Origin: an uncultured Porphyromonadaceae bacterium
Lineage (GTDB): Bacteria > Bacteroidota > Bacteroidia > Bacteroidales > Muribaculaceae
DNA length: 31,313 nucleotides
Assembly: GCA_947175225.1 (NCBI GenBank)
Contig: CAMWLX010000004.1
Span: forward strand, 1 to 31,313
Direction of reading: 5' to 3'
In this document: one piece after another, positions 24,349 through 31,313 of the stretch
Position numbering within the stretch: position 1 is the stretch's first letter
Layout: each line of letters starts with the position of its first letter
Position numbers and translations under genes: made by a program
The notes under the pieces: generated by a model
What the model saw: the letters and a program-made list of their open reading frames with translations, nothing else
What the model was told of the DNA's origin: nothing
The model's database searches: none

Positions 24349-24356
24349 TAAATTTG
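24349..24356 (+). promoter_or_regulatory. Bacteroidota -7 box directly before kdgK start
   Basis: TAAATTTG matches TAnnTTTG and ends four bases before the kdgK ATG at 24361, which would give a leaderless message. A convincing -33 box at the usual 19-21 bp spacing is not evident. Confidence 0.5.
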
Positions 24357-24360
24357 CGTT

Positions 24361-25383
24361 ATGAAACGTGTAATAACCCTTGGAGAAATAATGCTCCGTC
24401 TATCGCCGGAAGGACATCGGCGATTTATTCAGTGCGACAACTTCGAAGTCATCTGGGGTGGCGGCGAGGCAAATGTCGCAGTAAGTTGCGCCAACTATGG
24501 AATGGACGCAAAGTTTGTAACGAAACTGCCTACACATGAGATCGGACAGGCTGCAGTCAATGCACTTCGCCGTTATGGTGTCGACACGCAGTATATCGCC
24601 CGTGGTGGTGATCGTGTCGGAATCTATTACTGCGAGACAGGCGCATCGATGCGTCCTTCTAAAGTGATCTATGACCGTGCTCACTCTGCAATTGCAGAAG
24701 CAGATCCTTCTGATTTTGATTTCGACAAGATTATGGAAGGTGCAGATTGGTTCCACTGGAGCGGAATCACTCCTGCCATCAGCGACAAGGCCGCAGAACT
24801 CACACGCCTTGCATGCGAAGCAGCTAAGCGCCATGGTGTGACAGTCTCAGTCGACCTCAACTTCCGTAAGAAACTTTGGACAAGCGAGAAAGCACAGTAT
24901 ATCATGCGTCCTCTTATGCAGTATGTAGATGTCTGCATTGGCAATGAGGAAGATGCTGAGCTCTGCCTTGGCTTCAAGCCTGATGCTGACGTAGAAGCAG
25001 GCGAGACTTCCGCTGAAGGCTACAAAGGAATTTTCGAGGCTATGGCTAAAGAATTCGGCTTCAAATATGTGGCTTCTACTCTCCGCGAGTCATACTCCGC
25101 AACCCACAATGGCTGGAAAGCGATGATCTACAACGGAGAAGAATTCTATGAATCAAAGCGCTATGACATCAACCCGATCATCGACCGCGTTGGTGGCGGC
25201 GACTCTTTCTCCGGCGGTCTGATCTATGGGCTTCTCAACTTGCCGACTCAGGGAGAAGCTCTTGAATTTGCCGTAGCAGCATCTGCACTCAAGCAGACTA
25301 TCCCAGGCGACTTCAACCTTGAGACTATCGCTGAAGTAAAAGCACTCGCTGGCGGAAGCGCCAACGGTCGCGTACAGCGTTAA
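24361..25383 (+). CDS. kdgK: 2-keto-3-deoxygluconate kinase (PfkB family)
   Basis: 340-residue cytoplasmic PfkB/ribokinase-family kinase that phosphorylates 2-keto-3-deoxygluconate to KDPG. N-terminal VITLGEIMLRLSPEGHRRF and GGGEANVAVSCANYGM are the KDG kinase pattern; the C-terminal signature DRVGGGDSFSGGLIYG holds the catalytic base D281. The start is fixed because the conserved strand begins at once. It is followed after 33 bp by the KDPG aldolase, completing the lower Entner-Doudoroff-type uronate route. Upstream steps (KduI/KduD or uronate dehydratases) are not in the window. The GH105 at 1624-3948 makes a precursor of this sugar, but it is 20 kb away and not co-transcribed. Confidence 0.94.
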   Translation: MKRVITLGEIMLRLSPEGHRRFIQCDNFEVIWGGGEANVAVSCANYGMDAKFVTKLPTHEIGQAAVNALRRYGVDTQYIARGGDRVGIYYCETGASMRPSKVIYDRAHSAIAEADPSDFDFDKIMEGADWFHWSGITPAISDKAAELTRLACEAAKRHGVTVSVDLNFRKKLWTSEKAQYIMRPLMQYVDVCIGNEEDAELCLGFKPDADVEAGETSAEGYKGIFEAMAKEFGFKYVASTLRESYSATHNGWKAMIYNGEEFYESKRYDINPIIDRVGGGDSFSGGLIYGLLNLPTQGEALEFAVAASALKQTIPGDFNLETIAEVKALAGGSANGRVQR

Positions 25384-25416
25384 TCCATCAAATTGACAAT
25401 TTGACTAATTAAAACA

Positions 25417-26085
25417 ATGGCAAAATTCGATAAACTCCAGGTCCTCGCCAAAATGGCAGAGGCACCTATGGTTCCGGTATTCTACCACAAGGATCCCGAA
25501 GTGGCAAAAGCCGTAGTAAAGGCATGCTATGATGGTGGTGTACGCGCATTTGAATTCACAAACCGCGGCGACTTTGCTCATGAGGTTTTTGCAGAAGTAA
25601 TCAAGTTTGCTGCTAAGGAGTGCCCGGATCTCGCACTTGGTGTTGGCTCTATCGTAGAGCCGTCAGCTGCATCTCTTTATATCCAGCAGGGTGCATGCTT
25701 TGTAGTAGGGCCACTCTTCAACCCTGAAGTGGCTAAGGTCTGCAACCGTCGCCTCATACCTTATACCCCCGGATGTGGTACAGTTTCTGAAATCGGTTTC
25801 GCGCAGGAACTCGGCTGTGATCTCTGCAAAGTATTCCCCGGCGATGTTCTCGGTCCTAAATTTGTAAAAGGAATGCTCGCGCCAATGCCATGGTCTAAAA
25901 TTATGGTGACCGGTGGAGTTGAACCGACAGAGGAAAACCTCAAAGGGTGGTTTGCTGCAGGCGTCTACTGCGTAGGCATGGGCTCCAAGCTCTTCCCGAA
26001 AGACAAAGTAGCAGCAGGCGACTGGCAATATGTCACCGACAGATGCCGCGAAGCGCTTGCCACAATCGCCAAGCTTAAAGCATAA
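25417..26085 (+). CDS. kdgA: KDPG aldolase (2-dehydro-3-deoxyphosphogluconate aldolase, Eda family)
   Basis: 222-residue class I aldolase that splits KDPG into pyruvate and glyceraldehyde-3-phosphate; many members also act on 4-hydroxy-2-oxoglutarate. Visible: E46 in RAFEFTNRG (matches the E. coli E45 general acid/base), GVGSIVEP, FVVGPLFNPEVAKVC, PYTPGCGTVSEI, and the Schiff-base lysine K138 in LCKVFPGDVLG, then MVTGGVEPTEENL for phosphate binding. Length is typical (about 210-220). Second gene after kdgK, with a terminator downstream. Confidence 0.94.
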   Translation: MAKFDKLQVLAKMAEAPMVPVFYHKDPEVAKAVVKACYDGGVRAFEFTNRGDFAHEVFAEVIKFAAKECPDLALGVGSIVEPSAASLYIQQGACFVVGPLFNPEVAKVCNRRLIPYTPGCGTVSEIGFAQELGCDLCKVFPGDVLGPKFVKGMLAPMPWSKIMVTGGVEPTEENLKGWFAAGVYCVGMGSKLFPKDKVAAGDWQYVTDRCREALATIAKLKA

Positions 26086-26118
26086 CGATTGACGATTAAA
26101 TAAGAATATTCAGACGAT

Positions 26119-26149
26119 TAAAGGCGGATTCCTCTGGAGTCCGCCTTTA
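26119..26149 (+). terminator. Terminator after kdgK-kdgA
   Basis: TAAAGGCGGA and TCCGCCTTTA form a perfect 10-bp stem around an 11-nt loop. The T-rich end of the stem and nearby T-rich DNA suit termination on both strands, between convergent genes. Confidence 0.82.
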
Positions 26150-26185
26150 TATTAACGATTATCTGATTTTTTTATACTATCTAAT

Positions 26186-29100
26186 TTATTTCTTCAGATT
26201 CATCAGGTGTTTAACTGCGCCTTCAAGCTGAGCATCGCGACCGGCTTCTACGTCAGCCGGAGCATTATATATGATGACATCCGGGTTGAGCTGAGTATTC
26301 TCAAGAGGTTTGCCATCGATTGAGAGATTTGTCACCTGCGGAATACCAAATACAAGGCTTGGGTCAATCTGCGTTTCCCACCATACAGCAGTCATAGTTC
26401 CCGGAATAGGAGCTCCCACTACATCTCCAATACCAAGAGTCTGGAACACATAGGGAGTGCCTGATGCATCACTGTAGTTACACTCATTTACGAGCATTGC
26501 AGATGGCTTTGTCCATTGTGCCCAAGGTTCGCTACCAATATATTGTCCACGTGGTGAATAACGTGCATATTCTTTGCCGTTGAGAAGAATAGCAAGGTCA
26601 TTATGGAGCCAACCTCCACCATTGTAACGGGTGTCTACCACCACTGCATCGCAATTACGATACTTGCCAAGCAGACGCTCATAGGCATTCTGATAACTTG
26701 CTGTATTCATCCCTTGTACATGGATATATCCGATCTTTCCCCCTGAAATGCTGTCTACAACTTTCTCATTATGCTCTACCCAGCGGTCATAACTTAAATT
26801 TGACAGTCCACCCATTGAGACAGGTCTTATCGACACATCGCGGACCTTACCATCTTTTCCTTTCACTGACAGACGGACCTTCTTTCCTGCCTTTCCTTCA
26901 AGCATAGAATTATAGTCTTGTCGTGGGGAAATCGATTCTCCATCAATAGCAAGGATAATATCACCGGCTTTCAAGTCGGCAGACTTGGTAGAAAGTGGTC
27001 CACGCGCTATGATTTCTGCTATCTTCAGTCCATCGCCATCATATTCCTCATCAAAATATGCTCCCAAGGAGGCAGTTGACAATGAAGGTCCGTTTCCATA
27101 TGCACGTCCTCCGGTATGGGAAGCATTTAGCTCTCCAAGTATCTCACTCAGCATCTCAGCGAAGTCACGGTTATTGGAGATATATGGCAGAAACTTACGA
27201 TAGTGATCGCCATAAAATGCCCAATCCACTCCATGCAGATTCTCATCGTAGAACTTATCGTTGACCTGACGCAGCATATGATCATAGATATATTCGCGTT
27301 CCTTTGATGGACTACGATCGTATAAAGCCTCATACTCTACATCCTCTATCTTATCATTGGATAGAGACATCTTCTTGATGCCCCCATTTCCCCATAAGAA
27401 GAGATTTTCACCCTTAGCGTCAGGCTCGATACCGCTGATCCCGGATGAAATCACCGACACGTCTCCCTTCTTCAGATTGCGGCAATAGAGATTACGTTTA
27501 CCCTCTGTGCTGGACGCAGTATAGTAAAGTTTATCACCTTTAGTCGTAAGGAAATAGTCGCCAATAAGGGCCGAATTGCCGGTCAAGCGCTTTGTGCGGT
27601 AACGGCGGTTGGAGAGATCAGGAGTAAACTTGGGAGTCTCATCCTTCTTAACATCTTTCTTGTCTTTCTTTCCTTTCTTATCTTTCTTACTCTCTTTTTT
27701 GTCTTTGTCATCTCCTTCATCCTTATCTTTGGAAGCCTTTTCCTTCAAATCTGCTTCTTCTTCAGTCATATTGAAGTCGTCCCACGCTTCGCCATCAAGA
27801 GCCATAAGAATGATGTCGCTTTGGTTGCCCCAGCTGCCGGTGTTCTTCATGCCATATTTGGCAGACTCAAATGCAATACCTTTACCTCCGAGCACCCATT
27901 TTGGATTGCCTTCGCTGAAACCACTCTCAGTCAGGTCTACCACCTCAGTGCCGTCAGCCTTGACGAGAGCTATATCTGTATTATTCCACCCTCCGACACC
28001 GATATAATTCATTATAAGCCATTGGCTGTCGGGACTCCAAGCAAACTGCTGGTCGCCATCAGAATAAGAATAGTTGTATTTGCCGTCAAGCACAGTGGTC
28101 ACTTTCTTAGTATCAAGGTCAATGACACGGAGTTCAGAACGGTTTTCCAGAAACGCTACCTTTTTGCCATCCGGGCTTATTATAGGCTGCATTGCGCTTG
28201 TTGCGCATTTATACAGAGGTTCTTCTACGATGTCAGTCGCATAAGCAAACTGATCCTCATCAGGATTTTTGATCTTCGCTGTGAAAAGTTGCCAATATCC
28301 ATCACGATCGCTATCATAGACCATTGTCTTTCCATCAGGAGAAATACTTACGGTACGCTCCTGATCGGGAGTGTCGGTAATTCGCTTAGTAGTCTTGTAT
28401 TTTGCATCCGTGACATATACATCGCCACGAATTACTATTGCCAATTCATTACCTTTGGGAGCCACATAGAATGACGATGCTCCATTTGAGACATAACGCT
28501 TCACGAGATCGGAATCATAGTCATCAGCTATCACATTTACATTGACTTTCTGTGGCTGCCCACCATCTGCCAACGTATATAGTTCGCCGTCCCAGCTGAA
28601 AGCCATCAGTCCACCGTCAGAAATAGAAAGATTCCTGACAGGATGCTTTTCAAAAGATGTCAGCTTGCGTTTGCTTCCGTTCAAGTCAGAAGCATATACA
28701 TTGAGAGTTCCATCTTCTTCCGAAAGGAAATAGAAGGAATCTGCCTGAGGAGCCCAAACAGCATTACGATCATGACCATTAAACGATGTAAGCTGCTTGA
28801 AAGTGCCGTTGTCGTAAAGCCAAATGTCATTGGTGCCTGAACTGCGCTCATGCTTTCTAAACGGATCCTCATATCCCTTTTTGTCTGTGAATATAATCTT
28901 GCCATCTTTCCCGGCAGAAGAGAATAGCATCGGCAAGGAGAGGAACATTGACGGTCGGGTGCCCGGTCGATTTACATTTAAAGAGTAAGTCTGGGGCAGT
29001 ATCGGAGCTTGCGTTGAGTTTCGGGCAGGCATCTCATTGGCGGAGAACAATAGAATTGAATCATTGAGGAAAGCGAGTGGCATTTCTGCTATGCTTGAAG

Positions 29101-29410
29101 TAGTCAGACGTTTTACGTTGCCTCCATTAGCATTCATGATGAAGATATCATCGCTTCCTTGGCGGTCACTGCGGAAAGCAATCCGAGCTCCATCCGGAGT
29201 CCAAACGGGTTTGGAGTCAAAAGCTTCGTTAGAAGTAAGCTGGCGGGCTTCTCCCCCACCAACCGGCACTGAGTAGATATCACCTTTATATGTAAAGGCG
29301 ATACTCTTCCCATCAGGAGATATAGCAGCGTCTCTTAGCCAAAGTGGCGTCTCTGCCAACGCTATGGCAGAGGCCATAGCCATCAGGGATAAGCAAATTG
29401 ATTTTTTCAT
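26186..29410 (-). CDS. Tricorn-like S41 protease with beta-propeller and PDZ domains
   Basis: 1074-residue exported protease. From the N-terminus: signal peptide (KKSICLSLMAMASAIALA), WD40/PD40-type propeller repeats over about residues 20-540 (repeated SPDGK motifs), a Lys/Asp-rich low-complexity stretch at about 550-596, more propeller sequence, a Tricorn C1-like helical segment with LGELNASHTGG, a PDZ domain (about 780-860) and the S41 catalytic core. Putative catalytic residues by comparison with Tricorn: H765 (NASHTGG) and S980 in NYSDAS. Tricorn trims peptides downstream of a larger protease. I chose the ATG at 29410 over 29440 because only it places the signal peptide at the start. A -7 box lies 40 bp upstream. 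Likely periplasmic; a partner protease is not evident here. Confidence 0.9.
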   Translation of the reverse strand: MKKSICLSLMAMASAIALAETPLWLRDAAISPDGKSIAFTYKGDIYSVPVGGGEARQLTSNEAFDSKPVWTPDGARIAFRSDRQGSDDIFIMNANGGNVKRLTTSSIAEMPLAFLNDSILLFSANEMPARNSTQAPILPQTYSLNVNRPGTRPSMFLSLPMLFSSAGKDGKIIFTDKKGYEDPFRKHERSSGTNDIWLYDNGTFKQLTSFNGHDRNAVWAPQADSFYFLSEEDGTLNVYASDLNGSKRKLTSFEKHPVRNLSISDGGLMAFSWDGELYTLADGGQPQKVNVNVIADDYDSDLVKRYVSNGASSFYVAPKGNELAIVIRGDVYVTDAKYKTTKRITDTPDQERTVSISPDGKTMVYDSDRDGYWQLFTAKIKNPDEDQFAYATDIVEEPLYKCATSAMQPIISPDGKKVAFLENRSELRVIDLDTKKVTTVLDGKYNYSYSDGDQQFAWSPDSQWLIMNYIGVGGWNNTDIALVKADGTEVVDLTESGFSEGNPKWVLGGKGIAFESAKYGMKNTGSWGNQSDIILMALDGEAWDDFNMTEEEADLKEKASKDKDEGDDKDKKESKKDKKGKKDKKDVKKDETPKFTPDLSNRRYRTKRLTGNSALIGDYFLTTKGDKLYYTASSTEGKRNLYCRNLKKGDVSVISSGISGIEPDAKGENLFLWGNGGIKKMSLSNDKIEDVEYEALYDRSPSKEREYIYDHMLRQVNDKFYDENLHGVDWAFYGDHYRKFLPYISNNRDFAEMLSEILGELNASHTGGRAYGNGPSLSTASLGAYFDEEYDGDGLKIAEIIARGPLSTKSADLKAGDIILAIDGESISPRQDYNSMLEGKAGKKVRLSVKGKDGKVRDVSIRPVSMGGLSNLSYDRWVEHNEKVVDSISGGKIGYIHVQGMNTASYQNAYERLLGKYRNCDAVVVDTRYNGGGWLHNDLAILLNGKEYARYSPRGQYIGSEPWAQWTKPSAMLVNECNYSDASGTPYVFQTLGIGDVVGAPIPGTMTAVWWETQIDPSLVFGIPQVTNLSIDGKPLENTQLNPDVIIYNAPADVEAGRDAQLEGAVKHLMNLKK

Positions 29411-29450
29411 AATTATGCTGTTGTTATTGAATATTTGCAAAACATAACTG

Positions 29451-29458
29451 CAAATTTA
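29451..29458 (-). promoter_or_regulatory. Bacteroidota -7 box for the S41 protease gene
   Basis: Minus-strand TAAATTTG matches TAnnTTTG and lies 40 bp before the chosen ATG at 29410. A start at 29440 would leave a leader of only a few bases. Confidence 0.55.
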
Positions 29459-29560
29459 CTAAAATTGACTGATATGTTAAAATATTAGAGCGGAATATTT
29501 GCAAGAATGAAAAAAACTTACTAATTTGGCATCATAAATCGACGATACAACACTTTAATC

Positions 29561-30658
29561 ATGAAATCATTAATTATCACAATGTCTGCATTGTCTCTAC
29601 TTGGACTTTCTGCAGCTGCTTCAGACCGGCTTCCTAAAGAAGTCGGCAATCTTCAAAAAGGCGACCATATTCTTTATTGCCACATGAATGATGCCGGACC
29701 AGCCTGGACTGCCTATGCTATTAGCGAAGATGGCATTGAATATCACGACCTTTTAGAAGGTGATTCTATTTTCAGCGATCATCAACTTGCCCCCATCGAA
29801 GGACGCACCCGCGATGCATTTATTTGTCGCCGTCACGATGACAAGGGTTTTCTCATGGTATGCACTGATATGGAAGCCAATGAAGCTTCAAGAAAAAGAC
29901 TTGGCAAAAAGGAAACTTGGGATAATTACGGAATCTGCCTGCTGACAAGCGATGACCTCATCAATTGGAAATCAACATCATTCGACTACCGAAAAGGAAA
30001 AGAGATTTTCAGCAATCCCGATGATGAGAGTGTGTATAAAGATTGGTCAACCATCAACCGTGTCTGGGCTCCACAGATTATGTGGGATGCCACGTACGAA
30101 TGGCCTGATGGCAAGAAGGGTGGATATATGATATATTATTCTATGTGGAATCGTGATGAAGAGCCTTATGACCGTATGTATTACTCATATGCCGATGAAT
30201 CATTCACTACTTTAACCCAACCCAAATTGCTGTTTGACTGGGGATATGCTACCATTGATGCGGATATCAATTGGGTGCCTGCTGATGGACAATGGCATAT
30301 GATGATCAAAAAAGAGGGAGGCAAACCCGGATTGTTCACTGCCACGAGTCCATCTCTTACGGGACCTTGGGGAGAGCCTGTGGATGATGATTACATCGAT
30401 TTTGAAGGGAATAAGAAATGCGAGGGGGTATCTGCCTTTCAGCTTCCGGGAGAAGACACATGGCATATAGGATACATTGAATATTCATCCAAACCCCGCA
30501 ATTATCGCATTTGTGAGGCCGATGAGAATATGCGCAATTTCAAGAATCCTCAAAACATCAAAGGAGTGAAACGCCCACAGCATGGATCTTTCATGCGAAT
30601 TACAAAAGAAGAATACGATCGACTCCAATCTTGGAGCGACAAGAGACAACAGGATTAA
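29561..30658 (+). CDS. GH43-like five-bladed beta-propeller glycosidase, exported
   Basis: 365 residues. N-terminal signal peptide (KSLIITMSALSLLGLSAAA). The body resembles GH43/GH117-type propellers: TSDDLINWKS, RVWAPQIMWDATYEWPDGKKGGYMIYYSMW, YADESFTTLTQPKLLFDWGYATIDADINWV and HMMIKKEGGKPGLFTATSPSLTGPWG are the usual blade motifs. Family members cleave arabinosides, xylosides or galactosides. Acidic candidates are the DA of RDAFICR, the D of TIDADI and E284 in KKCEGVSAF; I cannot map the catalytic triad with certainty. A start upstream is unlikely because the signal peptide begins at this Met. It is divergent from the S41 protease gene by 150 bp, with no clear promoter box, and ends at a strong terminator. 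Confidence 0.78.
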   Translation: MKSLIITMSALSLLGLSAAASDRLPKEVGNLQKGDHILYCHMNDAGPAWTAYAISEDGIEYHDLLEGDSIFSDHQLAPIEGRTRDAFICRRHDDKGFLMVCTDMEANEASRKRLGKKETWDNYGICLLTSDDLINWKSTSFDYRKGKEIFSNPDDESVYKDWSTINRVWAPQIMWDATYEWPDGKKGGYMIYYSMWNRDEEPYDRMYYSYADESFTTLTQPKLLFDWGYATIDADINWVPADGQWHMMIKKEGGKPGLFTATSPSLTGPWGEPVDDDYIDFEGNKKCEGVSAFQLPGEDTWHIGYIEYSSKPRNYRICEADENMRNFKNPQNIKGVKRPQHGSFMRITKEEYDRLQSWSDKRQQD

Positions 30659-30674
30659 ATGATTATTAACCGGG

Positions 30675-30705
30675 ACTCTGGCATCTGATTTTGCCAGAGT
30701 TTTTA
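30675..30705 (+). terminator. Terminator after the GH43-like gene
   Basis: ACTCTGGCA and TGCCAGAGT form a 9-bp stem with an 8-nt loop, followed by five T. Confidence 0.9.
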
Positions 30706-30768
30706 TAAATTCGGAACATTGTAACTAAATAATCTTTTAATTTTCACAAAACTCATACTTTTACCACT

Positions 30769-31152
30769 ATGGATTTCAAACTTCATTTTGATCATTACAA
30801 TATCAATGTAGCCGACCGCGACCGCAGTATAAAATTCTATGAGAAAGCCTTAGGGCTCAAGGAGTCTTCTCACATAAATGGACCAAACGGAGCATTCACA
30901 ATCACATATCTCTCCGACGGAATATCCCCCTTTCGTCTTGAGATCACCTGCCTTAAAGATCATCCTCAGGCTTACGAGCTTGGAGAAAATGAAACGCATC
31001 TGGCTTTTCGTATCAGCACAGGCGAAGATTTCGAAGCCGTGAGAGCCTACCATCGAGAGTTAGGAATCATATGCTTCGAAAACCACGACATGGGCATCTA
31101 CTTCATCGAAGACCCCGACGGCTACTGGATCGAGATTCTCCCGGCAAAGTAA
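30769..31152 (+). CDS. VOC-family metalloprotein (glyoxalase I-like)
   Basis: 127-residue vicinal-oxygen-chelate protein similar to lactoylglutathione lyase (glyoxalase I). Two beta-alpha-beta-beta-beta modules are present. Likely metal ligands are H9 (FDHYNINV), E58 (FRLEIT), H77 (ETHLAFRI) and E122 (YWIEILP), the H-E-H-E set of nickel-type glyoxalase I. DRDRSIKFYEKALGLK and FIEDPDGYWIEILP are standard family segments. Detoxification of methylglyoxal is likely but other VOC enzymes share these ligands. It stands alone between two terminators and is not obviously co-transcribed with the GH43-like gene. Confidence 0.87.
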   Translation: MDFKLHFDHYNINVADRDRSIKFYEKALGLKESSHINGPNGAFTITYLSDGISPFRLEITCLKDHPQAYELGENETHLAFRISTGEDFEAVRAYHRELGIICFENHDMGIYFIEDPDGYWIEILPAK

Positions 31153-31155
31153 TTA

Positions 31156-31182
31156 TTAGAGGGGCAGTCTCAGCCCCTCTAA
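31156..31182 (+). terminator. Terminator after the VOC gene
   Basis: TTAGAGGGGC and GCCCCTCTAA make a perfect 10-bp stem with a 7-nt loop (AGTCTCA), directly after the stop codon. Confidence 0.82.
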
Positions 31183-31252
31183 ATATTAAAGAAGGATCGA
31201 TTATTATCTGATACTCATTACCAAAATGTTAAATTATAGCTAATTATGCATT

Positions 31253-31313
31253 ATGAATGAGAATACTCCTATACCACTTGCGCCATCATCGCAAGACAAT
31301 GAAATAATACTTT
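31253..31313 (+). CDS. Start of a gene cut by the window edge, possibly RhuM-like
   Basis: An ATG at 31253 opens a frame that stays open for 20 codons to the edge: MNENTPIPLAPSSQDNEIIL. The ending NEIIL resembles the start of RhuM-family (virulence RhuM) proteins, which I recall as beginning with NEIILYQ. Too short to name with confidence. It begins 70 bp past a strong terminator, so it would have its own promoter; I do not see a good TAnnTTTG box there. Confidence 0.3.
   Translation, partial: MNENTPIPLAPSSQDNEIIL

Noticed and set aside
26086..26118. Repeated GACGATTAA filler after kdgA, also seen near 11500
   Set aside because: Very short AT-rich matches at two or three places; insufficient to call a repeat family.

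Overview
This window looks like a chromosomal segment of a gut Bacteroidota, most likely order Bacteroidales and plausibly Muribaculaceae. The reasons are a type IX secretion (Por/Gld) gene set, several TAnnTTTG (-7) promoter boxes of the Bacteroides type, few Shine-Dalgarno sequences, Bacteroidota-style lipoproteins, and genes for plant-glycan use. The genus is an inference. I saw no rRNA, tRNA, CRISPR array or insertion sequence.

Layout. Bases 1-1520: an AAA-ATPase-like/PD-(D/E)XK protein cut by the window edge. Bases 1624-8307: a carbohydrate block with a GH105-DUF2264 fusion, a divergent MFS sugar porter, a surface lipoprotein nuclease and a GH51 arabinofuranosidase. Bases 8308-11470: an AT-rich accessory stretch with three identical palindromes in a 29-bp tandem array. 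The array sits on the promoter of a SatD-family gene, which overlaps a DUF3307 membrane-protein gene; an exported C1B cysteine peptidase follows. Bases 11542-17026: a glycan locus with one glycosyltransferase on the minus strand and, divergent from it, a tight four-gene operon (polyprenyl-phosphate GT2, GT-B transferase, GT2, Wzx-like flippase). Bases 17055-24255 (minus strand): porT-porP-porK-porL-porM-porN, the type IX trans-envelope core. Bases 24361-26085: kdgK-kdgA. Bases 26186-29410 (minus): a large Tricorn-like S41 protease. Bases 29561-31152: a GH43-like protein and a VOC protein. A truncated reading frame runs off the right end.

How the parts fit. GH105 enzymes release unsaturated uronic acid from pectin or ulvan-type oligosaccharides. 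After isomerisation and reduction by enzymes not in this window, the product becomes 2-keto-3-deoxygluconate, which KdgK and KdgA split to pyruvate and glyceraldehyde-3-phosphate. GH51, the GH43-like protein and the sugar porter fit the same plant cell-wall diet. The Por proteins form the export motor and its outer-membrane ring, but no encoded protein here shows an obvious type IX C-terminal signal, so the cargo lies elsewhere.

The best candidate for an under-described system is the SatD-DUF3307 pair. The SatD-like protein carries motifs resembling a divergent class III nucleotide-cyclase domain plus a C-terminal helix-turn-helix. It is translationally coupled to a His/Asp-rich membrane protein and lies behind a three-site palindromic operator-like array. 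The cyclase resemblance is my own motif reading and has not been tested by structure prediction.
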